The notes below the pieces were generated by a model, which was not told where the DNA came from, did not search any database, and saw nothing but the letters and a program-made list of their open reading frames with translations. The position numbers were made by a program, and so were the translations under genes. Shown piece after piece: positions 36,544 through 48,072 of a DNA stretch of 64,000 bases. Position 1 is the first letter of the stretch, and each line of letters begins with the position of its first letter. Source of the stretch: Antedon mediterranea (lineage: Eukaryota; Echinodermata; Crinoidea; Comatulida; Antedonidae); assembly GCF_964355755.1 (NCBI RefSeq), contig NC_092673.1, positions 4,159,001 to 4,223,000 of the forward strand, in the 5' to 3' direction.

Positions 36544-38317
36544 ATGGCTCTTTTCAATATGACACACTGCATCATCAGTCTGCTGGGTGCATGCTTGTTA
36601 GTGGGTTCAATGCCTGTGTCCCCGACCACTGATGCTCCAATCCAGCTAAACAACGTCGATGACGCTAAAACGGCTGCCGAGAGATGGGAAAGAAATATTT
36701 ACGATTTCTATACAAGTTATGTAAGTCAATAATTTAATGTTTACTAACTAAATCTTAAATCGTAACTAGCCTATGTGCAAGATTGTATAATACAAAAGAC
36801 AAATGTAAAATTTAAACCATAGAAAAAAGAGTGAACTTTAATTTTAAAGATGGATGTACTCCTACAAAAGATTTTAAAAAAAACATTAAAGATATTTTGT
36901 CCCCTAAAAAATTTATATTTTGTCACCCTAAAAAATATATATTTTTAAAAATGCCAATTTTTAATGTCACATAATAGTTATTCACTTTGACCAAAAACTG
37001 GATCGAACAAAAAATGATTTAATGTAATTTAAAGCAAATAAATATTTAAATTGTCTGACGGACAGTGGTTTTTTGGTTAAAATTAACCGTTTTTTTTGTC
37101 TTTTTATAAGTGAAATCATTATTTTGTTTAATTTAACATTGTGATTTGCCAACAGATAAACAATCATACCGCCCTCTCTGCAACCTCTATCCAAAGTAAT
37201 AACATCTCCAAGCGTGTCGATGACTGTATCCTTCAATACAGGACAACCGCTCAGGTAAGATATACAATGTTTTTACATCTTTGCTCACCTTAGAATTATA
37301 CCGCTTTCACAATAAAGGCAAAACTCGGAAACACGCTCAGGTGTTTTGGTGTGAAAGGGGCCCAAGGAGTTTTGCACACTAAACTGCAAGGAACCCACGT
37401 TCATTGTAATTGTGTCTCATAATCGAATACGTTCTCGTTTGGCCCGGTTGCTCTCACTACATTTTAGAAAATAGCATATATATTGATTGTTTCCAATTCA
37501 TTGAGAATAATTTGCTTGTGTTTGTTTTTTAACAGAGTAATTTGGAAACACGTCTGGTAACATTGGTCAAATACTCGGTTAACATCACAACCCTGATCTA
37601 CATTGATGCTTACACAAGAACCACACTGTCCAATCTTGACAAAACAATGGAAAAGTTTGTAAGTTTTTATCACTAATTCTTCTTACCCTCATCTAATATT
37701 CTCATATAATTCCGTAACTTTCCTAATGAATATATACGATTACGAGTTTGTAAGGCTCCATAAGTAACGTTTCTTAGTAATATAATAACTATGTAACTAA
37801 CATTTTATTATTTATTTTAATTTTCCCAGCTTAAAGAAGACAACGTTAGTGTCTGTAACGTCATTGATGATGAACTTGCACCGCCGCTGTGTTTCGAGTC
37901 CTTTGAGGTACGTATTCTTATAAATAACTAAATATGAATAACTCCAGTGCCGTATAACGGCTATGTTACGGCTATGAGCGCTCACTGGCTAAACCCAGGG
38001 GCCCCTGAGTTTATGGTGCCTCAGACCTTATGGGTCACCTGAGAAGTGCCCAGAGGGCCGGGAAAACAGACATTAAAATATGTCGAAAAGGCTAAAAATG
38101 ACCGAGGCCTCAGGTATCTGCGTTACGCCACTTCTCGGACTCCTATCCATCTATAGCCCACAATGACAATTAAGGCCTATGTTTAATTTTATTGCAGACT
38201 GCCGTAGCTGAAGTAAAACAAAAATCGGAGCCCCTTGCTGTTGCATACTCTCTGCATATGCTACGAAGTGCCGCCGATGCCGTGTACAAACTAACCAGCT
38301 CATCTCAACTTTGTTAA
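36544..38317 (+). CDS. Secreted helical cytokine-like protein 1 (unrecognised family)
   Basis: Coding exons: 36544-36720, 37156-37254, 37536-37658, 37830-37907, 38198-38317 (59, 33, 41, 26 and 39 codons plus stop). All four introns are phase 0 with strong GT-AG sites; 198 aa. Exon 1 starts with acceptor TTTTCAG at 36538, and a leader exon (about 35940-36064) probably precedes it. Residues 1-23 form a signal peptide (ISLLGACLLVGS core). The rest is predicted mainly helical: AERWERNIYDFYTSY (about 45-59), TRLVTLVKYSVNITTLIYID (about 97-116) and AVAYSLHMLRSAADAVYKL (C-terminal). N-glycosylation sequons NHT, NIS, NIT and NVS; four cysteines in the mature part, the last being the final residue. 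No lipid, enzyme or protease motif. Size, helices, sequons and exon phases are those of a helical cytokine; sequence identity with any known one is not apparent. AT-rich 3' UTR. Confidence 0.8.
36886..37140. mobile_element. MITE family C, right-truncated copy
   Basis: Begins ATTAAAGATATTTTGTCCCC and carries the inverted core (TTTTTATAAGTGAAATCATT). It lies in intron 1 of cytokine-like gene 1 and ends about 15 bases before the next exon acceptor. Confidence 0.6.
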
Positions 38318-38385
38318 AACGTATGGCATACTATATTGTAGACATAATATTCTATTTAAGATTATAAATTATTATATTTGTGGTA

Positions 38386-38391
38386 ATTAAA
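38386..38391 (+). terminator. Polyadenylation signal of cytokine-like gene 1
   Basis: ATTAAA variant 69 bases after the TAA stop. One ATTTA pentamer lies between, which means little in such AT-rich DNA. Confidence 0.35.
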
Positions 38392-38399
38392 GCATATTA

Positions 38400-39567
38400 T
38401 ATATGTATATATATATTTTTTAAATTCAGTGATACCATGGATACAACCATAATTTACGTGCGCGTGCAAACGATGTTAGGTGTTATCAGATTTTGAACAC
38501 GCACGTCAAATTTCGGTCTATTCGATGCATCACTGACATACGCTTGCATCAAGCGCACAACTAATTACAAACTATTTCTAGCTGCTCCCAACACAAACAC
38601 GTTTATTTGGACGTATTACGAAACATTTGCTCTGGTGCACCAATATACAAAAGGAACTAACCATTATTAGATGATTTTATCACGTATTGATAATTTGAAT
38701 GAATAACATAACATATAATAGCTACGTAATATGTACTTTTAAAACGATAATTGAAATAGTAGGCCTATAAAATATAAAATTATATAAGTTCCAATATTTA
38801 TACCATTTATTTGTTAATAATATTAACTATATATATCTGTATGTGTATATCCGTTAATGGATAATATACAGCGTTGAAGAAACTAGTACTCTATATTAGA
38901 CATGCGCAGTAGATCATACTGATCACGTATTTGTCGTATTTTCACGGCACGAGGTAATGTTTGCTGCCCAACGTTATGTTATATTGTTGTTGATATATAT
39001 TTGTCAGTTAGCGTTCTTTTTCTCAAAATCATGTTTTCATAGAGGTTCATAGCGGCAGTACTTTTGAGCTTCAAGTATTGTTTGTTATTTAGGACAAAAA
39101 TTCTTTTTCACATCGTCTAGCAAAACTCGGAGTCGAAAAAAAACCTACACACACCACCGGGCGTTTTGCAAGTTGTATGGAAAGTTTCCAGAGTTTTGCT
39201 AAACAATGTAAAAAAGATGTGCGTTGTTTTGTGTATCTGATTATGATCGGATTGATTGCTTTTTTGTTCTGTAATTATTATACTATTAAACAAACAAACA
39301 CTAGTATCATAATTGTTAGCTTAAAATTAGTTAAAATATATAAAGAAAGCTGAATATTATAGAGCTGCTGTGTTAATATTATTTAAATATTTTGCGATGT
39401 TGTCAGTCGCCTTGCATTTGATATTCATTGTTTAACTTGGCCTCGGTTAAATAAAATCATGTAAAATATATGTTGCCTTTTAAAAATCTTTTATTTTGTT
39501 TTGCTACAGATATTTTTTTCACCCAGAGTAGGAGTTTTTTAGGAATTAAATTATTAAAAACATATAA
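38400..39567. other. Intergenic spacer, no gene seen
   Basis: AT-rich sequence with no supportable frame or recognised element, between cytokine-like gene 1 and the palindrome array. Confidence 0.4.
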
Positions 39568-42476
39568 CCATAACATGCGCAGACCACATTATGTGATTCT
39601 GCGTATGTTACATTATTATATAGTAACCAGTTATGTTAAACACAAGTTTTTTTAAATGCAATTATTATGCGATAAAATTGCTCTATATGATCATATATTG
39701 CTTTATCATCATCTTATAGTACCATAGACACTTGTTATCACGACAAATAAAAGTGTCGAAAATTGGCCATTTTTGAAAAAATTCCTGTACTATAGTAAAG
39801 GGATTTTTTCGAAAAATGGCCAAAATATCAAGTTTTTTAAATTAAATTATTATGCGATAAAATTGCTCTATATGATCATATATTGGTTTATTATCATCTT
39901 ATAGTACCATTAGACATCTGTTATGTAACCACTTTTGACATAAATGGTTACTATAGCATAATAAACATGCGCAGAGTCGAATAATGGATTCTGCGCATGT
40001 CGATTGTGCTATAGTAACCATTTATGTCAAATATGGTTATGATAGCACAATTGATGCGCAGAACCCATTATTCGTCTCTGCGCATGTTTATTATGCAATA
40101 GTAACCATTTATGTCAAAAAATAAGGGGGTCGGAAATCGGCCATTTTTCAAAAGTTTCCCTGTACTATAGTACAGGGATTTGTTCAAAAAAATGGCAAAT
40201 TTTCGACCTATTTATTTTTCGATAAAACTGGTTACTATAGCACAATTAACATGCGCAGAACCCATTAGTCGACACTGCGCATGTTTATTATGCTATAGTA
40301 ACCATTTATGTCAAAAGTAAATGGTTATGATAGCACAATTGACATGCGCAGAACCCATTATTCGACTCTGCGCATGTTTATTATGCAATAGTAACCATTT
40401 ATGTCAAAAAATAAAAGGGTCGAAAATCGGCCATTTTTCAAAAATTTTCCTGTACTGTAGTACAGGGATTTTTCCAAAAAAATGGCCAATTTTCGACCTT
40501 TTTATTTTTCGATAAAACTGGTTACTATAGCACAATTAACATGCGCAGAACCCATTAGTCGACTCTGCGCATGTTTATTATGCTATAGTAACCATTTATG
40601 TCAAAAGTAACCACTTTAGACATAAATGGTTACTATAGCATAATAAACATGCGCAGAGTCGAATAATGGGTTCTGCGCATGTTAATTGTGCTATAGTAAC
40701 CATTTATGTCAAATATGGTTATGATAGCACAATTGACATGCGCAGAACCCATTAGTCGACTCTGCGCATGTTTATTATGCTATAGTAACCATTTATGTCA
40801 AAAGTAAATGGTTATGATAGCACAATTGACATGCGCAGAACCCATTATTCGACTCTGCGCATGTTTATTATGCAATAGTAACCATTTATGTCAAAAAATA
40901 AAAGGGTCGAAAATCGGCCATTTTTCAAAAATTTTCCTGTACTATAGTACAGGGATTTTTCCAAAAAAATGGCCAATTTTCGACCTTTTTATTTTTCGAT
41001 AAAACTGGTTACTATAGCACAATTAACATGCGCAGAACCCATTAGTCGACTCTGCGCATGTTTATTATGCTATAGTAACCATTTATGTCAAAAGTAACCA
41101 CTTTAGACATAAATGGTTACTATAGCATAATAAACATGCGCAGAGTCGAATAATAGGTTCTGCGCATGTTAATTGTGCTATAGTAACCATTTATATCAAA
41201 TATGGTTATGATAGCACAATTGACATGCGCAGAACCCATTATTGGACTCTGCGCATGTTTATTATGCAATAGTAACCGTTTATGTCAAAAAATAAGAGGG
41301 TCGGAAATCGGCCATTTTATGAAAATTTTCCTGTACTATAGTACAGGGATTTTTCAAAAAAATGGCCAATTTTCGACCTTTTTATTTTTCGATAAAACTG
41401 GTTACTATAGCACAATTGACATGCGCAGAACCCATTATTCGACTCTGCGCATGTTTATTATGCTATAGTAACCATTTATGTCAAAAGTGGTTCAAATATG
41501 GTTATGATAGCACAATTAACATGCGCAGAACCCATTATTCGACTCTGCGCATGTTTATTATGCTATAGTAACCATTTATGTCAAAAGTGGTTCAAATATG
41601 GTTATGATAGCACAATTAACATGCGCAGAACCCATTATTCGTCTCTGCGGATGTTTATTATGCAATAGTAACCATTTATGTCAAAAGTGGTTCAAATATG
41701 GTTATGATAGCACAATTGACATGCGCAGAACCCATTATTGGACTCTGCGCATGTTTATTATGCAATAGTAACCGTTTATGTCAAAAAATAAGAGGGTCGG
41801 AAATCGGCCATTTTTCGAAAATTTTTCTGTACTATAGTACAGGGATTTGTTAAAAAAAATGGCAAATTTTCGACCTTTTTATTTTTCGATAAAACTGGTT
41901 ACTATAGCTCAATTAACATGCGCAGAACCCATTAGTCGACTCTGCGCATGTTTATTATGGTATAGTAACCATTTATGTCAAAAGTAAATGGTTATGATAG
42001 CACAATTGACATGCGCAGAACCCATTATTCGACTCTGCGCATGTTTATTATGCAATAGTAACCATTTATGTCAAAAAATAAAAGGGTCGAAAATCGGCCA
42101 TTTTTCAAAAATTTTCCTGTACTATAGTACAGGGATTTTTTCAAAAAAATGGCCAATTTTCGACCTTTTTATTTTTCGATAAAACTGGTTACTATAGCAC
42201 AATTAACATGCCAGAACCCATTAGTCGACTCTGCGCATGTTTATTATGCTATAGTAACCATTTATGTCAAAAGTAACCACTTTAGACATAAATGGTTACT
42301 ATAGCATAATAAACATGCGCAGAGTTGAATAATGGGTTCTGCGCATGTCAATTGTGCTATAGTAACCATTTATGTCAAATATGGTTATGATAGCACAATT
42401 GACATGCTCTGAACCCATTATTCGTCTCTGCGCATGTTTATTATGCAATAGTAACCATTTATGTCAAAAAATAAGC
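39568..42476. repeat. Nested palindromic satellite array, about 2.9 kb
   Basis: Built from three hairpin-forming modules: (i) CATGCGCAGAACCCATTAGT facing TCTGCGCATG, present roughly twenty times in both orientations; (ii) GGTTACTATAGCA / ATGCTATAGTAACC with ACCATTTATGTCAAA; (iii) a long hairpin, GGTCGAAAATCGGCCATTTT to AAAATGGCCAATTTTCGACC, around CCTGTACTATAGTACAGGG. A higher-order unit of 487 bases is visible (40321 and 40808), with shortened units from 41202 and 41988. Short repeated frames beginning MVMIAQLTCAEP are artefacts of the repeat. Confidence 0.9.
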
Positions 42477-42546
42477 ATATTGATCTAAACGTCGAGAAAC
42501 TCAACAGTTCTTTTCAGAATATGTGGTGTACTGCAAACTTTATAAC
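42471..42546 (-). repeat. Dispersed repeat family D, copy 3 (inverted)
   Basis: AAGCATATTGATCTAAACGT, CGAGAAACTCAACAGTTC and GCAAACTTTATA are the reverse complement of 19132-19215. It abuts the right edge of the palindrome array. Confidence 0.6.
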
Positions 42547-42904
42547 AACAATATCATACTTGTTTGAAGTAATACTTACAATTAAATAGATTAATTTTGT
42601 TACTACAAATTATTTCTCATAAACGTCAGTAATAATGAGTGACGTATTTCCTTTTTACTTTTAATATAAAAATAATGCATATTTCTCTGCAAGGATGTTT
42701 ACTATAAGGTGGGTGTTAATATTAAAATATGATTCAATGACATAATTTTATACATCGTAAAATATATTCGTGTAATTTAAATTTTATTGAAGATAAATAT
42801 TGTGAAATACCATACTAGATTTCACTCTCAGCATTGTCAACCCTCTACCCACTCCCCAGTCACAATTGAATTGAGGGGTTGTTGGAAGTTCGCAAAATGA
42901 TGAG

Positions 42905-43215
42905 ATACTGGTACTTATTTGAATGGGTTTCGTATTCGACTACAATGCTTATTCAACTTTGATACTTATTCGACTGTAATGCTTATTCAACTCCGGTACT
43001 TATTTAACTACATTTCTTATTCGGCTGCAATACCTATTCAACCCCGGTACTTATTCGACTGCAACGCTTTTTTTGACTTCGGTACTTTTTTGGCTGCATT
43101 TCTAATTCGGCTGAAATGCCTATTCAACCCCGGTACTTATTCGGCTACAATGCTTATTCAACCCCGGTACTTATTTGACTGCATTTCTTATTCGATTGCA
43201 ACGCTCATTCGGCTC
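42905..43215. repeat. Degenerate minisatellite
   Basis: About eleven degenerate units of the pattern TACTTATTCGACTGCAATGC alternating with TTATTCAACCCCGG. The 109-codon frame across it is repeat-driven. Confidence 0.75.
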
Positions 43216-44756
43216 AGTATTTCAATAATTTACCGTAAAGGCAAATAAAAAAATACACCTAAACAATTGTTAACTTAAATTTTTAAATACATACATTGAA
43301 GGGAAAAGGGAGAGACAATAACGAATGGAACAAACAGAAAGTAAAATGTTCTATGTAAGTCACGGGTCGACGTAGCAATCGATATTTTAATTACCGTAAT
43401 CAATTAATACCGAAATTATTTTCTTTTAAAATGTAATTTTTTTACAACTTAAATCCAATACATAGCGCAAATTGAGTAATTGTATTTTTTTCTCATCTTT
43501 TTTTTGTCTTGTGTGAGTTCGTCCCACTTTATTAACACACTCTGTATAGCATAGCATAGCATAGTATAGCATAGCATAGCATAGCATAGCATAGCATAGC
43601 ATAGCATAGCATATTTTTTCCTCTCATTTATATGTTACAACGTTAAAAGTAGTTGTAATAAAAACATCTGCTGTATATACATAAAATGATTGATATTGAT
43701 GTTTTTAAAACCATATTTGCATTCGTTTTTTTACATTTTTAAAAAATGTATTCAAATATACCAAATAATTAACAAAATGGCAAAAAAAGACGATAAATAT
43801 TGATTAAAAACGTACTTTTCTCATCTTAAAAAAATGTTCATAGTGAAATAAATTAAAAAAAATAATAATATCTTTAGAAAAGGTACCGTACAATAATAAT
43901 AATACTAATAATATTAATAATAATAATAGTAATAATAATAATAATAATAATCACATCTGTTTAAATGAAGTATTAAAGTATTGAAAGATGTCAACAACAA
44001 TACACTCTTTATTGAATAAACCGAATCAGCGACGGTAAATGAAATATTTAAAAAAACATTAAAATATAACATACATACAAACGTGCATTTACTGACAATG
44101 TCGTCATGTGTAAATAAATTAATTTAAAACAAAAAATATGCTTTATTACCGAAAAATCCAATTGTAAAACGAATCTAAAAATACATTTAAACTTCGGTGT
44201 CTTTAGGAAAAATATATAGTCATAAAAAATCAAATTGTCAAAATAAATCGATATAGGCCCATTGCTACTAAATAATTATATAGTATAAGTATAATCTATA
44301 GTTATTGCACTATTACTTTCGACTACGGGTTATAATCAGGTAAATAATAAACCACCCACACTTCAATATGAAATAAAGAGAACGTTTAAATTAAACAAAA
44401 AAGAAAGTTGTTCTCAGGACATAAAATGATAATTGCTTAAGTCCAAATTGCAAAAACAAATCAATTAATAAAACCATCATCATAGAACTGTTACATAATA
44501 TAAATGTATTTTGTTTGTTACCATTTCCCATTGTAATTATTTTTAAAGAAATTAGGCCTATATATTATTTCAAAATATTTGGTGTATATAAACACAAACT
44601 GAACAGAGCAAACAACAAACATTGTTTACGAGTGAATGCGACTCATCATCAATCATTTGAATAATTATTTATTAATTAATTTATAACAGGTAGGTAACTG
44701 TTTACTATTTTCTGCATAATAAATAGTATACTGTATAAAATAGTCTTAATTTAAAT
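43216..44756. other. Intergenic spacer with microsatellites
   Basis: 43545-43613 is a near-perfect ATAGC pentanucleotide repeat and 43890-43951 is an AAT repeat. No gene is supportable in the remaining AT-rich sequence. Confidence 0.6.
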
Positions 44757-45076
44757 TTAAAGATATATTGTCCCCCTAAAAAAATATTTTGTTACAAATT
44801 TGTTGTAGAATATGTAATTTGAATTTCACATAATAGTTATTCACTTTGATAAAAAATCGGATCAAAAATGATTTCCCAGAAAAAAATAAAATAAATAGTC
44901 AAATTGGTTGAATTTAACTGTTTATTTTGTCATTTTATAAGTGAAAACATTATTTTTTTCATTTTTTTTTCCTATGGAATGTGATCAACTTTGTTAAAAC
45001 TACAAAAATTGCCTATTCAAGTCTGATTTTATTAATCTTCATTTTTCATGTTTTTCGGAGAAAATACATCTTTAAG
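44757..45076. mobile_element. MITE family C, copy upstream of cytokine-like gene 2
   Basis: Left TTAAAGATATATTGTCCCCC, right GAGAAAATACATCTTTAA, with the family core (TTTATAAGTGAAAACATTAT). It directly abuts a family B copy on its right. Confidence 0.7.
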
Positions 45077-45235
45077 TTTGGTTTCCTTGGACGCGACGCA
45101 AGTACTTTAAAGCACCGCAATTTGACCAATCACAAGCGATGAAGCATCCGAACTGTCGATTATGATAGGTCAACTCACTTGCGTTGCGCGTCTACCCTCG
45201 TTGCGTCGCTTCCAAGTGGGAACCCCGCTTTAAGA
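45073..45235. mobile_element. MITE family B, copy upstream of cytokine-like gene 2
   Basis: Ends TTTGGTTTCCTTGGACGCG and CAAGTGGGAACCCCGCTTTA; core TTGACCAATCACAAGCGATG and TAGGTCAACTCACTTGCG. Confidence 0.7.
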
Positions 45236-45393
45236 AAAGCAATGCAATATCTATTATGGTCACTATGGAGGCAAATCGACTGACGATGTGTCTATGAAAC
45301 ACTGGAAAAAAGAATGGATGTTTTTTTTTTGAATTAGTGGCTTAGATGGCTTAGTAAACATATTATTATTGAGAGGGTTACACCCTACTGAAA

Positions 45394-45494
45394 GAAAACG
45401 AAATAAATATAAAATAAACAAAGTGATGTAATCATAATTTTAAACGATTTTCATTGGCTGTGCGTTCATTGACCCTGCCAGTTTATTATAAATA
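45394..45494 (+). promoter_or_regulatory. Promoter of the second cytokine-like gene (ISRE-like, ATGTAATCAT, CCAAT, TATA)
   Basis: GAAAACGAAA at 45394-45403 fits the GAAANNGAAA IRF/ISRE core. ATGTAATCAT at 45426-45435 is shared with the first gene, ATTGG at 45453-45457 is an inverted CCAAT box, and TATAAATA is at 45487-45494. A start near 45517 would give a leader of about 90 bases before ATG 45607. Confidence 0.45.
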
Positions 45495-45606
45495 CAACAC
45501 ACCAATAGACATACAAATTTACACATTGTCTTCTATTAATCAAAAATTGCAAAATTAAACATTGTTTCGTCTCTACTTCAGATATTTTAGTTTTTCCGAG
45601 AAAAAA

Positions 45607-48001
45607 ATGTTTTTACAGCTGGTATGTGTGCTAGTATTTGCATTGTCTGCATCTTCAAAGCCAATAAGTTCGTGTAGTCTCAGTGAAGGAGACTATTGGT
45701 TGACAAAACTCGATCAACTACACCAGTCATTAAGCAGTGAAGTAAGTAACTAATTAGGCCTGTGTGTGTAAGTTTAGTTACTGACATTATATATAAATAA
45801 TAATACTGTCAAATTATTGATACAATGCTCATATTCGGAACATGATCTCATAATCGCGTCGAGCATAGCTCATCGGCGAAAGTTCCGTATGTTTCAGTTG
45901 TATTAAAAATGTCTGGCGGGATTCGAACATGCGACCTCTCGCTTTACAGGGCGAGTATCATACCGTTAGACCACAGGAGAGCCATATACGGCATTATTAC
46001 AGATCTTCAACCACCATATACATTCTCTTATACAACAAACGACAGGTTTAATTTGTCTCTGTTGTGGTAGATAATGGCGGACACGTGAAATTCCTGCACT
46101 TTTAGGATTTAGACTAAGAATAGATAAGTCAAATAGCGATTTTAATTCGGGTTAAAACAAAATGTCTCGACATGAAACAATACAATTATATATTATATAT
46201 CTTTATATGTGCGATCTCGAATTTATGTCGTCGTGACGGGTAGGCACGCGCGCTCGCCTGCAACAAGCATCGTTGTCGATAAAAAAAACATTGTTTCTTA
46301 AATATTTTTGATTTCATTACAGAGGAACTGTGCTCCTCCTCCATGTGAGTTTGACTTGGATTCTTTTAATCAAACACCACAGGTAAGCATTTTGGCTGAT
46401 AATTTTAATTTACCAACATATAATAAATAAAAAACACTATTCTCCGAATATGTGGTGCATTCTATTTTAAGTTTTAAAAAAATGATCTCTACTATAAAAT
46501 AAAACTGTTAAGCATACGACTGTATATAATATTTTAAAATAATTGGGGTTTTTTCATCAACAGGAATCGGCGTACAGACAAACGGTTAACTTCGTTAAAA
46601 ACACAAACGACGTATTTAGCAGTTGGTTCAATCAATCGCAAACTTCTCGAAGTATAGGCAACTCATTGCAATCACTGGAAAGTCAAGTAAGAATTATGTC
46701 ATTCAGTTTCTTGTTAATATAATAGCATTAAGCCAAAATGTTTTCCTCTATCTCCTCCTAAGCTGCAAGTCCGATACTAGCGCCGTTCGAGTTGGGGCAC
46801 CTTTTAATTCCCTTTGTCCATTAAGCCGTAAAACGGAAAATGTGTACCAAAAATGTGTTATTTAGACCAATTACTTTGAAACTGCCGAATACTGCGGTAA
46901 TTCTCGGCTATTTTCATACGTCACAATTAAGTCACTCATGTCATTAGCAATATCGAGACAGCAGCACATGTGACATGTGTACTATATTACTGTATACTAT
47001 CTGTTTGATTTCCGAACATTAACATCATTATAAGATGGTGCCCGTCCATTGGTACGGCTTAGTTGAAATTTAAATGTTTTTTTTTCTTTCTGAAGCTACG
47101 GAATGCGCCTTCAAATTGTATTCAAACGGGAACGACGGCCACAGATATACAAGATAGTTTTACGGTATGTTTCACACATCTGAAAACTTTTTTTTATAGC
47201 ATTAAAGCTTGGTTCCCACTAGGACGTAACGCAAGGACGTAAACGCAACGCAAGCGTTTTAACCAATGACAAGCGAAGTTATAGACAGTTAGCAATCACA
47301 AGCGAATAAGTCATCGCTTGTGATTGGTCAATTCACTTGCGTTGCGTTACGTCCTTGTGTTGCGTCGCTAGTGGGAACCACGTTTTAAGCTTGGTTCCCA
47401 CTAGAACGTAACGCAAGGACGTAAACGCAACGCATGCGTTTTAACCAATGACAAGCGAAGTTATAGACAGTTGGCAATCACAAGCGAATAAGTCATCGCT
47501 TGTGATTGGTCAATTCACTTGCGTTGCGTTACGTCCTTGTGTTGCGTCGCTAGTGGGAACTAGAACGTAACGCAAGGACGTAAACGCAACGCATGCGTTT
47601 TAACCAATGACAAACGAAGTTATAGACAGTTAGCAATCACAAGAGAATAAGCCATCGCTTGTGATTGGTCAATTCACTTGCGTTGCGTTACGTCCTTGTG
47701 TTGCATCGCTAGTGGGAACCACGCTCTTGAAGTACCATCTCACGTACACAGAGATAAGCATTGTGCAAATTTCTGCAACAATTTGCGAAGTTATCATGGT
47801 CATTTTGTAGGCATTATGCGTGTAAACTGTAAAGTCAAGTTATCATTGATTGAAATTCATGTATTTATCAAAAATAATAATCCTTTTAATAAATGTTGTT
47901 TGTTACAGTGTATACAAAACATGACGGTAACTGAACTAGGCTGCATCATGAGAACACAACTTCGAGTGATAAAACGATTGGTTTTCAATGTTATACCGTA
48001 A
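45607..48001 (+). CDS. Secreted helical cytokine-like protein 2 (unrecognised family)
   Basis: Coding exons: 45607-45741, 46323-46382, 46564-46686, 47096-47164, 47909-48001 (45, 20, 41, 23 and 30 codons plus stop). All introns are phase 0; 159 aa. Signal peptide residues 1-18 (LVCVLVFALSASS). Mature part: a helix in exon 1 (YWLTKLDQLHQSLSSE), a cysteine-rich loop in exon 2 (NCAPPPC), helices in exon 3 (VNFVKNTNDVFSSWF and SIGNSLQSLES) and exon 5 (CIMRTQLRVIKRLVFNVI). Sequons NQT, NQS and NMT; six cysteines after the signal peptide. Exon 3 has exactly the length of exon 3 in the gene at 36.5 kb, and both exon 4s start L-K/R and end SF-E/T, so the two are probably tandem paralogues. The 20-, 23- and 30-codon exons resemble the layout I remember for IL-10-family genes. 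The family assignment is inference. Confidence 0.8.
45914..45988 (-). pseudogene. tRNA-like pseudogene
   Basis: On the minus strand: GTGGTCTAACGG (A-box-like), anticodon stem CTCGC/GCGAG around an 8-base loop CCTGTAAA, and GTTCGAATCCC (B box). The loop has one extra base, two T-stem pairs are mismatched and no good acceptor stem forms, so it is a degenerate tRNA or SINE head in intron 1 of cytokine-like gene 2. Confidence 0.5.
47203..47728. mobile_element. Three tandem copies of MITE family B
   Basis: Units at about 47203-47388, 47389-47560 and 47561-47728. Each has AACGTAACGCAAGGACGTAA, ACCAATGACAAGCGAAGTTA, CATCGCTTGTGATTGGTCAA and GCTAGTGGGAAC. The units are nearly identical, so the amplification is recent. 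Located in the last intron of cytokine-like gene 2, starting 38 bases after its donor. Confidence 0.85.
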
Positions 48002-48072
48002 GAATACGTCATACCGTAAGCATACGTCATACCGTACAAATACGTCATAGCGTACGTCATATCGTAAGAATA
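47992..48072 (+). repeat. Minisatellite overlapping the stop codon of cytokine-like gene 2
   Basis: Four to five units of about 17 bases, ATACCGTAAGAATACGTC with variants, beginning in the last codons (VIP-stop) and running into the 3' UTR. Confidence 0.8.

Noticed and set aside
40321-42182. Repeated frames beginning MVMIAQLTCAEP
   Set aside because: They follow the palindromic satellite unit exactly and appear once per repeat; not genes.
42919-43248. 109-codon frame
   Set aside because: Translation of a degenerate minisatellite.
45914-45988. Functional tRNA gene
   Set aside because: Eight-base anticodon loop, mismatched T stem and no acceptor stem.
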